The notes under the pieces: model-generated
What the model was told of the DNA's origin: nothing
The model's database searches: none
What the model saw: the letters and a program-made list of their open reading frames with translations, nothing else
Made by a program: the position numbers and the translations under genes
Source of the DNA: Thermotogaceae bacterium
GTDB taxonomy: Bacteria; Thermotogota; Thermotogae; B21-G9; HyVt-16
DNA: 39,086 bases
Direction: 5' to 3'
Assembly (NCBI GenBank): GCA_011043375.1
Contig: DQYP01000172.1
Coordinates: 1 to 39,086, forward strand
In this document: positions 9,526 to 17,375 of the stretch, in pieces
How the letters are laid out: each line of letters starts with the position of its first letter
Numbering within the stretch: the first letter of the stretch is position 1

Positions 9526-10820
9526 TGTTTTATACACCGCGCACAATAAATTGGAGTAAAATCTCAGAGAAACCTCTAGCACTTCCTACACATTCGTTTG
9601 TGCATTGGGATTTTTCAAATGGGGCACCACATAGCCTTAAAACCATTCCTGTTTCTTTCTTAAATTCGGATTTTCAGATACAAACTCTCATAAAAATAGA
9701 TGATACATTCTATGCATCCGCCTACAACATGACTAATGACAAAGGTTATATTTTTAAATTTCACCTCGATCAGAACGAGGATATAATCTTGGACACTCAA
9801 AAAGAAGTCACTATAGTTGAAGATTCGGTTACCTACGCCGTACCGACAGCTATGCTTTATTTAGATGGATATATCTATTATGTTTTAAGCACCGACCCCT
9901 TTACGGAGATGTATATTTATCGAATTGATACTGATTTAAACACTCCTGAGTTTATAAAACACGAAAACAGTTTCTCCTGTATCGGAATGGTCTATTATAA
10001 AGGAAAAATTTACGGGCATTCAAGCGTTGCCGAAGGCAACATCATTTACGTGATGGATACGTCATTTAATTTGATAGATCAATTTGAGTTGCCTTATGGT
10101 GATGAAATATTCGTGCTCTCAGGGCACGGGGATATGACAGTTTATCAAAACAAACTCCTCTACACGGCATACGGGGCGTTGTATTATGTTCTAATCGATC
10201 CTGAAACATGGGAAATTGAAGCACGCCCTGCTAAATGGCATACAAATAAATGGTTTGAATGGGATGGAAAACATCTATGGATGTCCTTAGGGGACGGTGC
10301 TTATACTTACTTGGTAAAAGCCGATTCTTCTGTCTTATTGGGTGATGGTATTTATCTTGCTCAATTTCATCCAGTTGAAACCACATCAAAAAACCTGATT
10401 TTTGACTCCAACGGCCTGTGCCCTGTTTCCGATTACGCGAGGATTTTCGTGCCTTATCAAGCAAAAATATTTGGAGCGCGTTTTATAAGATTGAGTGATA
10501 CAAACGGCGAAGCGTATATTGATTTGTTCTTTTCGCTGGGTTATGTGCACTTGATTTTTGATTCAACCGATGTTTTAGTTAAACAAGGCAATACTACCAC
10601 CTCTATCCAGAGTATCACATGGGATATTGGAACACCTCTCGATGCTTCTATAGATTTGTATCGAAACCTGTTACATGTAACTGTAGGTGGTTCCACTTAT
10701 TCAATTGATCTTGATGATGTTTTAACACTTCGGAATACTGAAGAACAAGTCACATTGCCACGCTATTTTATTTCAGTCCCTGCAGGAGCTAGTATAAAAT
10801 ATGCTTTCATTCAGTATTAA
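9525..10820 (+). CDS. putative tail appendage / receptor-binding protein, propeller-like
   Basis: The 431-residue product is almost entirely beta-strand. Between residues 50 and 290 there are repeated blade-like units with aromatic and D-G-Y/K-I-Y patterns (LYLDGYIYYV, YYKGKIYGHS, VYQNKLLYTAYGALYYVLID, WDGKHLWMSLGDGAYTYLV), consistent with a six- or seven-bladed propeller. The last 130 residues resemble a jelly-roll lectin-like domain. There is no signal peptide and no catalytic motif. Start ATG 9525 overlaps the previous stop, and AGGGAGGCGAGG precedes it. Its place among tail tip genes suggests a role in host surface binding. Function is inferred from fold impression only. Confidence 0.55.
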   Translation: MFYTPRTINWSKISEKPLALPTHSFVHWDFSNGAPHSLKTIPVSFLNSDFQIQTLIKIDDTFYASAYNMTNDKGYIFKFHLDQNEDIILDTQKEVTIVEDSVTYAVPTAMLYLDGYIYYVLSTDPFTEMYIYRIDTDLNTPEFIKHENSFSCIGMVYYKGKIYGHSSVAEGNIIYVMDTSFNLIDQFELPYGDEIFVLSGHGDMTVYQNKLLYTAYGALYYVLIDPETWEIEARPAKWHTNKWFEWDGKHLWMSLGDGAYTYLVKADSSVLLGDGIYLAQFHPVETTSKNLIFDSNGLCPVSDYARIFVPYQAKIFGARFIRLSDTNGEAYIDLFFSLGYVHLIFDSTDVLVKQGNTTTSIQSITWDIGTPLDASIDLYRNLLHVTVGGSTYSIDLDDVLTLRNTEEQVTLPRYFISVPAGASIKYAFIQY

Positions 10821-10832
10821 GGAGGTGGTGTT

Positions 10833-11105
10833 GTGGAATGGATGAAAGATTTCTGGATGTGGGTTTTGATTGGTGCTTTGATTATCGGTGGAGCGCTTTA
10901 TATTTTCTTTCCTCAAGATCAACAGAGCGACAAGGTTATCCTGCAGTGGCAAAACGCAAGCAAACAGGGAGTTATCATAGTGAAAGTTTTTGAGTTAGAC
11001 ACAGAGAAAGCGTTAGATATTTTTAAGCAAACTTATCCTGATTATGTTATAATAGATTACACTAAAACAGAAGATGGGATATTGATAAAAGCGCGCAAAA
11101 AATAA
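10833..11105 (+). CDS. small single-span membrane protein (possible holin-associated)
   Basis: The product is 90 residues. GTG start at 10833 follows GGAGGTGGTGTT. One membrane segment lies at residues about 8-26 (FWMWVLIGALIIGGALYIFF), followed by a soluble domain of about 60 residues with alternating beta/alpha character that ends KARKK. No enzyme motif is seen. Together with the next gene (coiled coil plus C-terminal anchor) it could form a membrane pair involved in lysis, but the topology (one N-terminal anchor and a beta/alpha tail) is not that of a classical holin. Confidence 0.5.
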   Translation: MEWMKDFWMWVLIGALIIGGALYIFFPQDQQSDKVILQWQNASKQGVIIVKVFELDTEKALDIFKQTYPDYVIIDYTKTEDGILIKARKK

Positions 11106-11125
11106 TCTAGAGAGGAGGCCAAAAC

Positions 11126-11458
11126 ATGGAGCACAGAGAATTTGAACAGGATGTGGTTGAAAGGCTTGCGGGTATTGAGACCGCTATAAAATACCTCTCA
11201 GAAGAAGTGATGGGGCTCAAAGATGACATTGAATATATTCGTTCCCAACTTGAGGAAAGAATTGCCGAAAATGGCCGCCAATCAGCTACCTTAGAACACC
11301 ACGCACATGGTTTGGCCGAATTAAGAGAAGATTATACAGCGCTGGAAACCAAAACTGATTCTTTAGGAAAGAAAGTTTGGACATTGTGGGGGATAGCAAT
11401 AACAGCAAGTGTAATGATTCCTATTATTATTCAAATCATTGCAACATTAGTGAGGTGA
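11126..11458 (+). CDS. XhlA-like coiled-coil membrane protein
   Basis: The 110-residue product starts MEHREFEQDV behind GAGAGGAGG. Residues 5-85 form a long heptad-rich helix (VVERLAGIETAIKYLSEEVM, AELREDYTALETKTDSLGKK). A single membrane segment (about 87-108, TLWGIAITASVMIPIIIQII) closes the chain. This matches the length and architecture of XhlA (haemolysin-like, PF10779), which acts with the XhlB holin in PBSX-type lysis. The context of small membrane proteins and a downstream cell wall hydrolase candidate supports a lysis role. The family call is by architecture rather than diagnostic residues. Confidence 0.6.
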   Translation: MEHREFEQDVVERLAGIETAIKYLSEEVMGLKDDIEYIRSQLEERIAENGRQSATLEHHAHGLAELREDYTALETKTDSLGKKVWTLWGIAITASVMIPIIIQIIATLVR

Positions 11459-11463
11459 CCTAA

Positions 11464-11844
11464 ATTGGGGAGAAATACTTAGGGAGGCATTTAATAGCTT
11501 CGTTTTACAATTGTCAGCGCGAAGACCTTCTAACAGACCCAGCCCGTCTTTTAAAGCTGTTATGGATGGCAGCGATAAAAGCCAACGCAACACCCCTCGA
11601 AAGCGAATATCATTATTTTGATAACGGTGGAGTTTCAGTAATGGTTATAGTTGCAGAATCACATCTTTCAATTCACACATGGCCTGAGTACAATTATGCC
11701 GAAATAGACATTTACACTTGCGGTGAGACGTTGCCCGAAGCAGCGCTACACTATCTTGAAAATGCCATAGATCCCGATTTTATAGATGTAATAACTTTAA
11801 ACAGGGGCAACACTCAGATAATTAAGAGTTTATCGGGGAGGTGA
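11464..11844 (+). CDS. speD: S-adenosylmethionine decarboxylase proenzyme (class 1B SpeD), ATT start
   Basis: SpeD decarboxylates AdoMet to supply the aminopropyl group for spermidine; it self-cleaves to form a pyruvoyl group. The frame encodes YLGRHLIASFYNC at the N-terminus, then AESHLSIHTWPEY (64-76) and AEIDIYTCG (79-87). Ser66 is the expected cleavage/pyruvoyl residue, with His71 and Cys86 as processing and proton-donor residues, spaced as in Thermotoga SpeD. An ATG at 11566 would remove the conserved GRHLI segment. The full domain (126 residues, normal length) can only begin at ATT 11464, 6 bases after GAGGTG 11452-11457; TTG 11465 is out of frame. Virus-encoded SpeD proteins are known, and some bacterial relatives use ornithine or arginine instead, so substrate is open. 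Confidence 0.88.
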   Translation: MGEKYLGRHLIASFYNCQREDLLTDPARLLKLLWMAAIKANATPLESEYHYFDNGGVSVMVIVAESHLSIHTWPEYNYAEIDIYTCGETLPEAALHYLENAIDPDFIDVITLNRGNTQIIKSLSGR

Positions 11845-12203
11845 AACAAGTGGTCATTACTACAGGAGATAAACCAACAGAGATAGCAATTTTGAACGTT
11901 TTAGACGACATAAAAAGAGGTAAGTGCAGAGTAAGATATGCTTTCAGATATGCATTTAAAGAAACCACCCAAACTGTGGAGGAAGTTGATCCCGAAACAG
12001 GCGAAGAAGCTCCAAAAGAACTCCCAGCTTGGCAATATGAAGAAGTTATCGATGAGATAGAACTCCCGCTATATTTAAAACCAAATTTAGAGTCAATCTT
12101 AAAAACACTTTACGAGCAATCTATCCCTACTTTAGAAGAGTTAACTACTTTAGCAAACTTTGAACTTCCAAAGGAGATTTCATTAAGTGAAGGTGATAAC
12201 TAA
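11841..12203 (+). CDS. hypothetical acidic protein translationally coupled to speD
   Basis: GTG 11841 overlaps the speD stop (GTGA), and GGGGAGG lies just upstream, so the gene is translationally coupled. The product has 120 residues, is acidic, and has a Pro/Glu-rich middle (PETGEEAPKELPAWQYEEV). No signal peptide, membrane segment or catalytic motif is seen. Its stop shares one base with the next start (TAATG). Family not recognised. Position between speD and a LamG-like protein suggests a small structural or chaperone protein for the following fibre (inference). Confidence 0.5.
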   Translation: MKQVVITTGDKPTEIAILNVLDDIKRGKCRVRYAFRYAFKETTQTVEEVDPETGEEAPKELPAWQYEEVIDEIELPLYLKPNLESILKTLYEQSIPTLEELTTLANFELPKEISLSEGDN

Positions 12204-13486
12204 TGGCGCTGCATAAAACTAATTACGGTCTCATATATAATGATGATGGTTCTCTTTGTGTTACGATCAGAGATGATGACGTGCCGTTTTCTGGTGTTAG
12301 AAGTTTTGCTGTGGAGGAATGGACAACAAATTATTTTGGCTCTGATGCGTGGAACTTTGATAGTGATCAGTCGACATTTTATCCGTACGCGCTTGCTTCG
12401 GGGAAAACATGGGAAGACTGTTGGGATGAAAGCCAACGAGCTTACATAGGGGGGGACAATCTAACTGTATATCGTATTTACACTCAATCCATAGATTTAG
12501 GTCAGGTTTATTCAGCTGGCACAAAAATAACTGTTTCTTGGAAACATAAAGGTTATTTATGGTTTGTTAGGTTGTTTTATTCAGAGAATGGAACTGATTT
12601 TACAGCTTGGAACAAAGATACAGATGATATACAAATCTACGGCGATGCTTCACTTGATTTTTGGGAAGGTTCAAATGGTCTTCACATAAAGATCAATGGT
12701 ATCCGCACAAATCATAGTGGTCATCCAGAACAATTGCTGGATAAGTGGTATGATGTAAAAATTACTTATACTCTACCAACTGACGCAAGATACATTAAAT
12801 TCGTTTGGGATTTTTACTGGGCTTATAAAGCGAATAATGGCAAGGGTGTATCAGGTTATATTCACCACCCCCAATTAGAAGTCAAACCCTTCGCCACATC
12901 ATTTGTGGATGGGAGTAGACCAAGAGGAAAACTACATATACCTTCTAATAGTTTGGGCTTCAATCCTCCCGCTGATGACTGGGTAATAGCATATTGGAAA
13001 AAACCAATCGGAACTCATATTGGTGATTTAAATGGTTATAACATAGACAGTTTGGGTGAGCCAACTTCAGGAAATCTCTATATTTGGTGGGGCAAAAATA
13101 AAGGTACAAACGAGTTGTGGTTGAATGTTTGGGATGGTTCTTCCGTTTTTCATACAGCAGTGCCATTAGATGTAAACGATTTCTTCAATAAGTGGCATTT
13201 TATAGTTTTAACAAAAGTAGGTGATGTTTTTACTTTATATTATGATGGTGAACAGATATTGCAAATGATAAAAAATGTTTCAGCTCTTGCAATGCCAACA
13301 ACAGGTTTGTTGTTGGCGGATTGGATAGGAAATTCTGCTGAGCCGTGTACCAGTTTATTTTCCAACCTCTACATCGGCAAAGCTAAAGACGAAAACGGTC
13401 ATTTAATCTGGGATGAAAGTTACATCCAACAGCTTTATCAAGCGAAAAGGCCATTTAGTGTGCCGCCCAAATTACCAATTCTATAA
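12203..13486 (+). CDS. putative tail fibre / receptor-binding protein with LamG-like domain
   Basis: The product has 427 residues and no signal peptide. Residues about 60-225 form a first beta-sandwich (carbohydrate-binding-like, many W/Y: YLWFVRLFYSENG, HIKINGIRTNHSGHPEQLL). After a PFATSFVDGSRPRGKLHIPS linker, a second concanavalin/LamG-like jelly roll occupies about 245-410, with FNKWHFIVLTKVGDVFTLYY, DGEQ, and a terminal SNLYIGKAKDENG strand. This 'ATSFVDGSR + LamG' layout is common in phage and prophage virion surface proteins. Probable role is binding host surface glycans; substrate unknown. Confidence 0.65.
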   Translation: MALHKTNYGLIYNDDGSLCVTIRDDDVPFSGVRSFAVEEWTTNYFGSDAWNFDSDQSTFYPYALASGKTWEDCWDESQRAYIGGDNLTVYRIYTQSIDLGQVYSAGTKITVSWKHKGYLWFVRLFYSENGTDFTAWNKDTDDIQIYGDASLDFWEGSNGLHIKINGIRTNHSGHPEQLLDKWYDVKITYTLPTDARYIKFVWDFYWAYKANNGKGVSGYIHHPQLEVKPFATSFVDGSRPRGKLHIPSNSLGFNPPADDWVIAYWKKPIGTHIGDLNGYNIDSLGEPTSGNLYIWWGKNKGTNELWLNVWDGSSVFHTAVPLDVNDFFNKWHFIVLTKVGDVFTLYYDGEQILQMIKNVSALAMPTTGLLLADWIGNSAEPCTSLFSNLYIGKAKDENGHLIWDESYIQQLYQAKRPFSVPPKLPIL

Positions 13487-13499
13487 GGGAGGTGAATTT

Positions 13500-13787
13500 A
13501 TGAACGAGTGGATAGCTTTGTTGGTAGGTTTTCTGCTTCCACCACTTTTTGCTTGGATTTTAGCTTTGATAAAACCTGCTTCCGTGGCAACTTTTCTTGC
13601 AAAAACACTCTCTAAACTCACAAAAGACTCCAAAGTTAGAAACAAAGTTGAAAATCTTATAGGGGTTAAGTTGCTTGAGATCGGAACGGCTATAGTTGCC
13701 GAAACTCCTGATAATCAAGAAGTGGCAAAACACATAACCGAAATCAAAGCAAATATTGAAGTTTTGAAAAAGCTTATGCAAAAGTGA
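13500..13787 (+). CDS. small membrane-anchored protein, holin-like
   Basis: The product has 95 residues. ATG 13500 is chosen because AAGGGAGGTG precedes it by 5 bases; the longer frame upstream overlaps the previous gene. A hydrophobic segment covers residues 4-24 (WIALLVGFLLPPLFAWILAL), with two prolines in its middle. The remainder is an amphipathic Lys-rich helical region (KLTKDSKVRNKVENLIG, ending KKLMQK). One span plus a charged tail fits a class III-like holin or an anchor, and the gene lies directly before a papain-like hydrolase. Holin assignment is inference. Confidence 0.5.
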   Translation: MNEWIALLVGFLLPPLFAWILALIKPASVATFLAKTLSKLTKDSKVRNKVENLIGVKLLEIGTAIVAETPDNQEVAKHITEIKANIEVLKKLMQK

Positions 13788-13797
13788 GGCGATGATT

Positions 13798-14364
13798 ATG
13801 ATTGAAATGGTAGAGTATGAATTGGGGGATGTGTTACTCTTACCCAAAGATAAAGCTGTGGGAATTTATACTTGGGTTAAGGAAAAATTTGGCAAAAAAG
13901 TTGCCGATACGTTAGCTGCGTTAGAACATCACAATTACATCCATGCTGAACTTTACGTAGGTGGCGGGTATGTCTTAGCAGCTTGGACTAATGGCGTACA
14001 TCTGATCAGTTATCCTCTTAGTGTTTTCAAAAACTTTGATGTTTACCGACACCCAAAACTCTTGAATAAAACTGAAGAGGCAAAACGTATTCGGGAGTGC
14101 TTCGCTGCAAATGTCAGGAAATACTTCAACAAACCTTACGATTTTGTGAGTCTTCTTTTGAACGCTCTGCCTGAGATTTTGTCTTTTGGTTTTGAACCTT
14201 TAGAGAGAATGGTGGAGTCAAAACTGCCTTATGATAACCCAGAAGCTATGATATGCTCTGAATTAGTTGCGCGAATGTATGAGCAATGCGGTATAATAAT
14301 TGAACCGAAGGCGGAATTTGTAACACCTGACGATCTTGCGGAGCATTTTATTCAGATTGCGTAA
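13798..14364 (+). CDS. permuted papain-like (YiiX/C92, NlpC/P60 superfamily) enzyme
   Basis: The product has 188 residues. ATG 13798 is preferred over ATG 13792 because GTGAGG (13784-13789) is 8 bases upstream. The order of motifs is that of circularly permuted NlpC/P60 proteins: a catalytic His in NYIHAELYVGGGYVLAAW (His49) comes before the Cys in AMICSELVARMYE (Cys153). YDFVSLLLNAL (114-123) lies between and matches the 'YDF' of YiiX-like proteins. Known members are amidases, deacylases or thioesterases that act on lipids or peptides. In a phage late cluster beside holin-like proteins, a cell envelope amidase or endolysin accessory role is plausible. No signal peptide. Confidence 0.7.
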   Translation: MIEMVEYELGDVLLLPKDKAVGIYTWVKEKFGKKVADTLAALEHHNYIHAELYVGGGYVLAAWTNGVHLISYPLSVFKNFDVYRHPKLLNKTEEAKRIRECFAANVRKYFNKPYDFVSLLLNALPEILSFGFEPLERMVESKLPYDNPEAMICSELVARMYEQCGIIIEPKAEFVTPDDLAEHFIQIA

Positions 14365-14376
14365 AGGGGGCGTCTT

Positions 14377-15204
14377 ATGGTTGAGAGATTGGCTTTCTCT
14401 AAGTTTCAACTGGAAGACGAGGTAATTAGCGCTGGTTATGCACACCTCTGGATTAAGAAACCTTTTATAAAACTTTTGCCTATAGGAGATGTACATTTAG
14501 GCTCACCAACGAATATGTTTTCTAAACTAAAGCAGATTCTAGAGAATTTGGATAACGACACATACATAGTTCTTTTAGGTGATATGATTGATTTAGCTCT
14601 GCGAGACTCTCTGGGAGATGTTTATCATGCAACTGCGGCGCCTGATGAGCAACTATACGCTTTTAAAGAATTGTTAATAAAACACAAAGATCGGATTTTA
14701 GGAGTTATTGATGGAAATCACGAGGAAAGATTATCTAAGAGAATAGGAGTCAGACCTGTTGCTGAGTGGTGCGATTTTCTTGAAATTCCTTATTCACCGC
14801 ACGTGTTGGTTCTTGATTTGGCTGTAGGAACAGGTCAAGGAAGAGGCAGCAGAGGAAGATCAAATTATATTATAGTGCTTTATCACGGTTCAACAGGTGC
14901 TAGAACCATCGGAGGAAAGATAAACGGAAACGCTCGAATTTTAGAAGTCATACCCGACGCTGATTTATATCTAACAGGGCATACACATCAACCTTCTGTA
15001 GTGCATTTAGCAAGGCTAACTGTGGATAAGTACAATAAAAAACTTAGAAAAGTTTCTTCTATGTTGATAACGATACCAGCATGGTTGGGGTATGAAGAAT
15101 ATGCAGCGAGACAAGCTTTCAGACCTTCTGCAACTGGAACGGTTTTGATAACGCTGGATGGAAAAGATAAGCGCATCAGCACTTCTATATCCATGGAACT
15201 TTAA
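14377..15204 (+). CDS. calcineurin-like metallophosphoesterase
   Basis: The product has 275 residues and carries all five motifs of the two-metal phosphoesterase superfamily in order: GDVH (Asp38, His40), GDMID (Asp69), GNHEE (Asn114, His115), YHG (His170) and GHTH (His202, His204). It is therefore expected to be an active phosphodiesterase or phosphatase. Substrate is unknown; viral relatives include DNA and RNA phosphodiesterases and phosphoprotein phosphatases. ATG 14377 is preceded by AAAGGGGG. The last codons contain one arm of a possible RNA switch (15170-15180), described separately. It is the penultimate gene of the late operon. Confidence 0.88.
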   Translation: MVERLAFSKFQLEDEVISAGYAHLWIKKPFIKLLPIGDVHLGSPTNMFSKLKQILENLDNDTYIVLLGDMIDLALRDSLGDVYHATAAPDEQLYAFKELLIKHKDRILGVIDGNHEERLSKRIGVRPVAEWCDFLEIPYSPHVLVLDLAVGTGQGRGSRGRSNYIIVLYHGSTGARTIGGKINGNARILEVIPDADLYLTGHTHQPSVVHLARLTVDKYNKKLRKVSSMLITIPAWLGYEEYAARQAFRPSATGTVLITLDGKDKRISTSISMEL

Positions 15205-15254
15205 CTATACTCCCCGCCCCTCAATGCTGATGCGCTCAATGCCTGAGGGGCGGG
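15170..15254 (+). promoter_or_regulatory. two competing RNA hairpins between phosphoesterase and next gene
   Basis: A perfect 11-bp GC-rich stem is formed by 15213-15223 (CCCGCCCCTCA) and 15244-15254 (TGAGGGGCGGG). Its 20-base loop holds GCTGATGCGCT (15226-15236), which is perfectly complementary over 11 bases to AGCGCATCAGC at 15170-15180 inside the phosphoesterase coding end. The two pairings are interleaved, so they compete or form a pseudoknot. Translation to the stop at 15204 would cover the first arm. There is only a weak T tract (ATTTATAAATTTT), so this could be an attenuator, processing site or translational control of the gene at 15284. Confidence 0.6.
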
Positions 15255-15283
15255 CATTTATAAATTTTGGAAGGAGGAATAAT

Positions 15284-15688
15284 ATGCCGAGGTATAAAAA
15301 CATAGGTACCAAGGATATTCTCTTAAAAGGTGAGATAATAAAACCAGGCAAAGAAGTTGTGCTTGATCATTATGTGAATATAGAAAATCTAGCATTGATA
15401 GATAATACACCGCTTCCCAAAAACACTCTGCTTTCCGATGAGGTGGCTCTTGCCGCCACGGACACAGCTGTCTACACAATTCCTTGGGGTGATATGGCAG
15501 AACAAGCTACATTGCATATCCATGTCATTGGAAAGGTCTATGTTTACTTCAATGAAAGTGATGATGATAAAATAATTTTAAATAACGCTCAACTGCTGCA
15601 CGAAATAACCCCTAAAAACGTGGCATCTATCAAGATTGAGGCTGTTGAAGACAGTACGGTGATTATAAACATAGTAAAATCGTTTTGA
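15284..15688 (+). CDS. small phage structural protein, paralogue of the protein at 9130
   Basis: The product has 134 residues starting MPRYKNIGTKDILL. ATG 15284 follows GGAAGGAGGAATA; the frame is open further upstream, but that part crosses the hairpin. The N-terminal 45 residues read like a small beta sandwich (KDILLKGEIIKPGKEVVLDH). The C-terminal part (IPWGDMAEQATLHIHVIGKV, then ITPKNVASIKIEAVEDS) aligns with the 9130 protein. It is the last gene of the late operon and is followed by a convergent terminator. Likely a small virion or decoration protein; not otherwise recognised. Confidence 0.6.
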   Translation: MPRYKNIGTKDILLKGEIIKPGKEVVLDHYVNIENLALIDNTPLPKNTLLSDEVALAATDTAVYTIPWGDMAEQATLHIHVIGKVYVYFNESDDDKIILNNAQLLHEITPKNVASIKIEAVEDSTVIINIVKSF

Positions 15689-15703
15689 GGTACTCAAATG
15701 CCT

Positions 15704-15753
15704 GCCGACACAGTCCCCTGGGGTCTCGTCCACTAGGGATCGGCTGTGTCGGC
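15704..15753. terminator. convergent hairpin between late operon and minus-strand operon
   Basis: GCCGACACAG (15704-15713) pairs perfectly with CTGTGTCGGC (15744-15753), and TCCC/GGGA can extend the stem. It sits 15 bases after the last + strand stop and overlaps the last seven codons of the convergent - strand gene (ADTADP stop). T-rich sequence follows on the right (TAATTTGCTATTCTTAAG...TTTCTTTTT). Probably a bidirectional terminator for the two converging operons. Confidence 0.65.
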
Positions 15754-16227
15754 TAATTTGCTATTCTTAAGTTTCTTTTTCTGGAGTTTAAGGATGTCAG
15801 CTGCCATTTCTCTTACAAAGTCGGGTTCATCTGTGAAGTAAGCCCGCCACCAACCAAATTCTCTTAATTGGAAACACTCTTTTGGAAAGTAAATTTCATT
15901 ATCTGCTAAACTTTCATCAAGTTTTGGAAAATATTCTTCATACCCGTATTTGACTAATGGTTTCACATATACATTATAATGTTTTGTGCCCAATCTTACT
16001 TTCGATACATCTATGTGATATAATAATAAGTTTATCACAACTCTTTTTCTTTCGTGCACTTTATGCATAGCTTTTGCTATCATGCGTTCGAAACACTTTT
16101 CAAATGCATCTTGTGCTTTCTTGATAAGGGTGCTGGAGGCTATTCCTTGCCTCCAGCTTGGAAACTCTGAGATCCTTTCAACCGCCGAATAAAGATCCAT
16201 ACAGAGCCATTCGATTTTTATTTTTAT
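15733..16227 (-). CDS. hypothetical protein, last gene of the leftward operon, possible ATA start
   Basis: The product has about 164 residues; family not recognised. It is mixed helical with aromatic-rich stretches (KPLVKYGYEEYFPKLDESLA, REFGWWRAYFTDEPDF) and a basic C-terminus (LQKKKLKNSKLAD). The start is uncertain. GGAGGTG at the end of the upstream transglycosylase gene is 6 bases before ATA 16227, which overlaps that gene's TAA (ATAA) like the ATGA overlaps used elsewhere here. ATG 16284 lies 60 bases inside the upstream gene with a weak site. ATG 16200 is too far from the binding site. The end lies inside the convergent hairpin. Confidence 0.55.
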   Translation of the reverse strand: MKIKIEWLCMDLYSAVERISEFPSWRQGIASSTLIKKAQDAFEKCFERMIAKAMHKVHERKRVVINLLLYHIDVSKVRLGTKHYNVYVKPLVKYGYEEYFPKLDESLADNEIYFPKECFQLREFGWWRAYFTDEPDFVREMAADILKLQKKKLKNSKLADTADP

Positions 16228-16745
16228 TGTATCACCTCCAGTATCTTCTGTTGCGCCTTGAGAACCCTCATATAGTATTCCCATCCATCATCCCCGTTGA
16301 ATCTTTTGATAGCACATACCAGATCACCTTCACACACAAATTTATACAATAGACATAGATAGCGGTATCCAATGCGGATTTGCATAACTGGAAATTTAAT
16401 AAGCTCAGAATGATGCTTTATTCTTATTAAGAAAGAGCGTATGGAAGGGTAGAAATTTGCTACATACCAAGTTGCTACCGCATGCAGTTGCATATATCCA
16501 ATTGCCTTTCCTCCATCTCCCACCAGATTTCTAAAATCACTCTCGGCTTTCATAATAGCCAATACTATTAGTGGGTCAATTTCTTTACAGTATTGTGTGT
16601 GCTCCTCGATGATTGCCTCAGCTATAGCTTGAGCACGATTGAATGGAATTTTATAATGCACAAGTAAATTAGTAATTTGATCGCTATTCCATGCAAAACT
16701 TAAGACTATAATTCCTACTCCCAAAAGCACGAATAACTTCTTCAT
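16224..16745 (-). CDS. membrane-anchored lytic transglycosylase (SLT family)
   Basis: Cleaves peptidoglycan between MurNAc and GlcNAc with 1,6-anhydro formation. ATG 16745 is chosen because AAAGGAGG precedes it by 5 bases; the longer frame has no binding site. The 173-residue product has an N-terminal signal anchor (KKLFVLLGVGIIVLSFAW), then the SLT core IVLAIMKAESDF with catalytic Glu68, followed by the GKAIGYMQL motif (79-87). The third SLT motif, normally AYNxG, appears as KRFNGDDGWEYY. In phages such enzymes open the wall for DNA entry or for lysis; the signal anchor suggests action outside the membrane. The window has a second, unanchored SLT protein at 37088-37603. Confidence 0.82.
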   Translation of the reverse strand: MKKLFVLLGVGIIVLSFAWNSDQITNLLVHYKIPFNRAQAIAEAIIEEHTQYCKEIDPLIVLAIMKAESDFRNLVGDGGKAIGYMQLHAVATWYVANFYPSIRSFLIRIKHHSELIKFPVMQIRIGYRYLCLLYKFVCEGDLVCAIKRFNGDDGWEYYMRVLKAQQKILEVIQ

Positions 16746-16818
16746 TGGCATCCTCCTTTCGGTGTATAAGTTCAAATAAACGAGAAATAATGGTGTTTTT
16801 AGGGATAATCTACGTTAA

Positions 16819-17091
16819 TCACCATGCTTCGCCTGTTTCATGATGGAGCACTCTAATATCTTCCTTTCCACCGACCAGAATTTTATATCTCACCCCTTTT
16901 TCAAAACCGTATCTTCTGAAAGCTTGCAGCACTTTACGTACAGTTGCAGGATTGTTAAATTTGATAGTTTCTACCTCATCAAAGTTGCCAAGATAGATAT
17001 ATAGTGCTTTGCGCTGTTCATCCACAGTGATCTCAATTATCTTATCAAATGGTATAAATGTCGATTTATTTCTCTCAAGTATTTCGATCAT
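16819..17091 (-). CDS. hypothetical small protein
   Basis: The product has 90 residues beginning MIEILERNKSTFIPFDKI. ATG 17091 overlaps the upstream TGA (ATGA), and AGGAGG lies 8 bases before it. The sequence alternates beta strands and one helix (KVLQAFRRYGFEKGVRYKIL), consistent with a small beta/alpha or wHTH-less regulatory fold. No motif is recognised. It is the fifth of a chain of coupled small genes running from 20489 leftwards. Confidence 0.5.
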   Translation of the reverse strand: MIEILERNKSTFIPFDKIIEITVDEQRKALYIYLGNFDEVETIKFNNPATVRKVLQAFRRYGFEKGVRYKILVGGKEDIRVLHHETGEAW

Positions 17092-17375
17092 CCTCTCGCC
17101 TCCTTTAGAATTTTTGAAATTTTATTCAAGAAATTCTGGAGTTTTTTAGAGTTGTGATAAGCCCAGTCGTCAATATCATTAAAGCTCTCCCATTGGAAGA
17201 TCAAATGAGCTTCATAAAGGTTTCCCTCAAGAAACCCCATTTCCAACTTTATTCCTTTGGTTTCATCGATGGGAAAGGTTATGGTGTGTTTTTCATCGTT
17301 AAAATCAATGTAAGAAGGATTGAAATATTCATTTATGGTTTCTAAAATTTTCTGTTCAAGCTTACTTATAATCAT
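17088..17375 (-). CDS. hypothetical small protein
   Basis: The product has 95 residues. ATG 17375 overlaps the upstream stop (ATGA) and GGGGGTGGGATGA precedes it. An N-terminal helix (KLEQKILETINEYF) is followed by about four beta strands and a C-terminal helix (KKLQNFLNKISKILKEARG). This helix-sheet-helix pattern recurs in several small proteins of this phage. Family not recognised. Confidence 0.5.
   Translation of the reverse strand: MIISKLEQKILETINEYFNPSYIDFNDEKHTITFPIDETKGIKLEMGFLEGNLYEAHLIFQWESFNDIDDWAYHNSKKLQNFLNKISKILKEARG

Noticed and set aside
12203..13486. Diversity-generating retroelement variable region in the fibre gene
   Set aside because: No reverse transcriptase gene and no template repeat could be found in the window.
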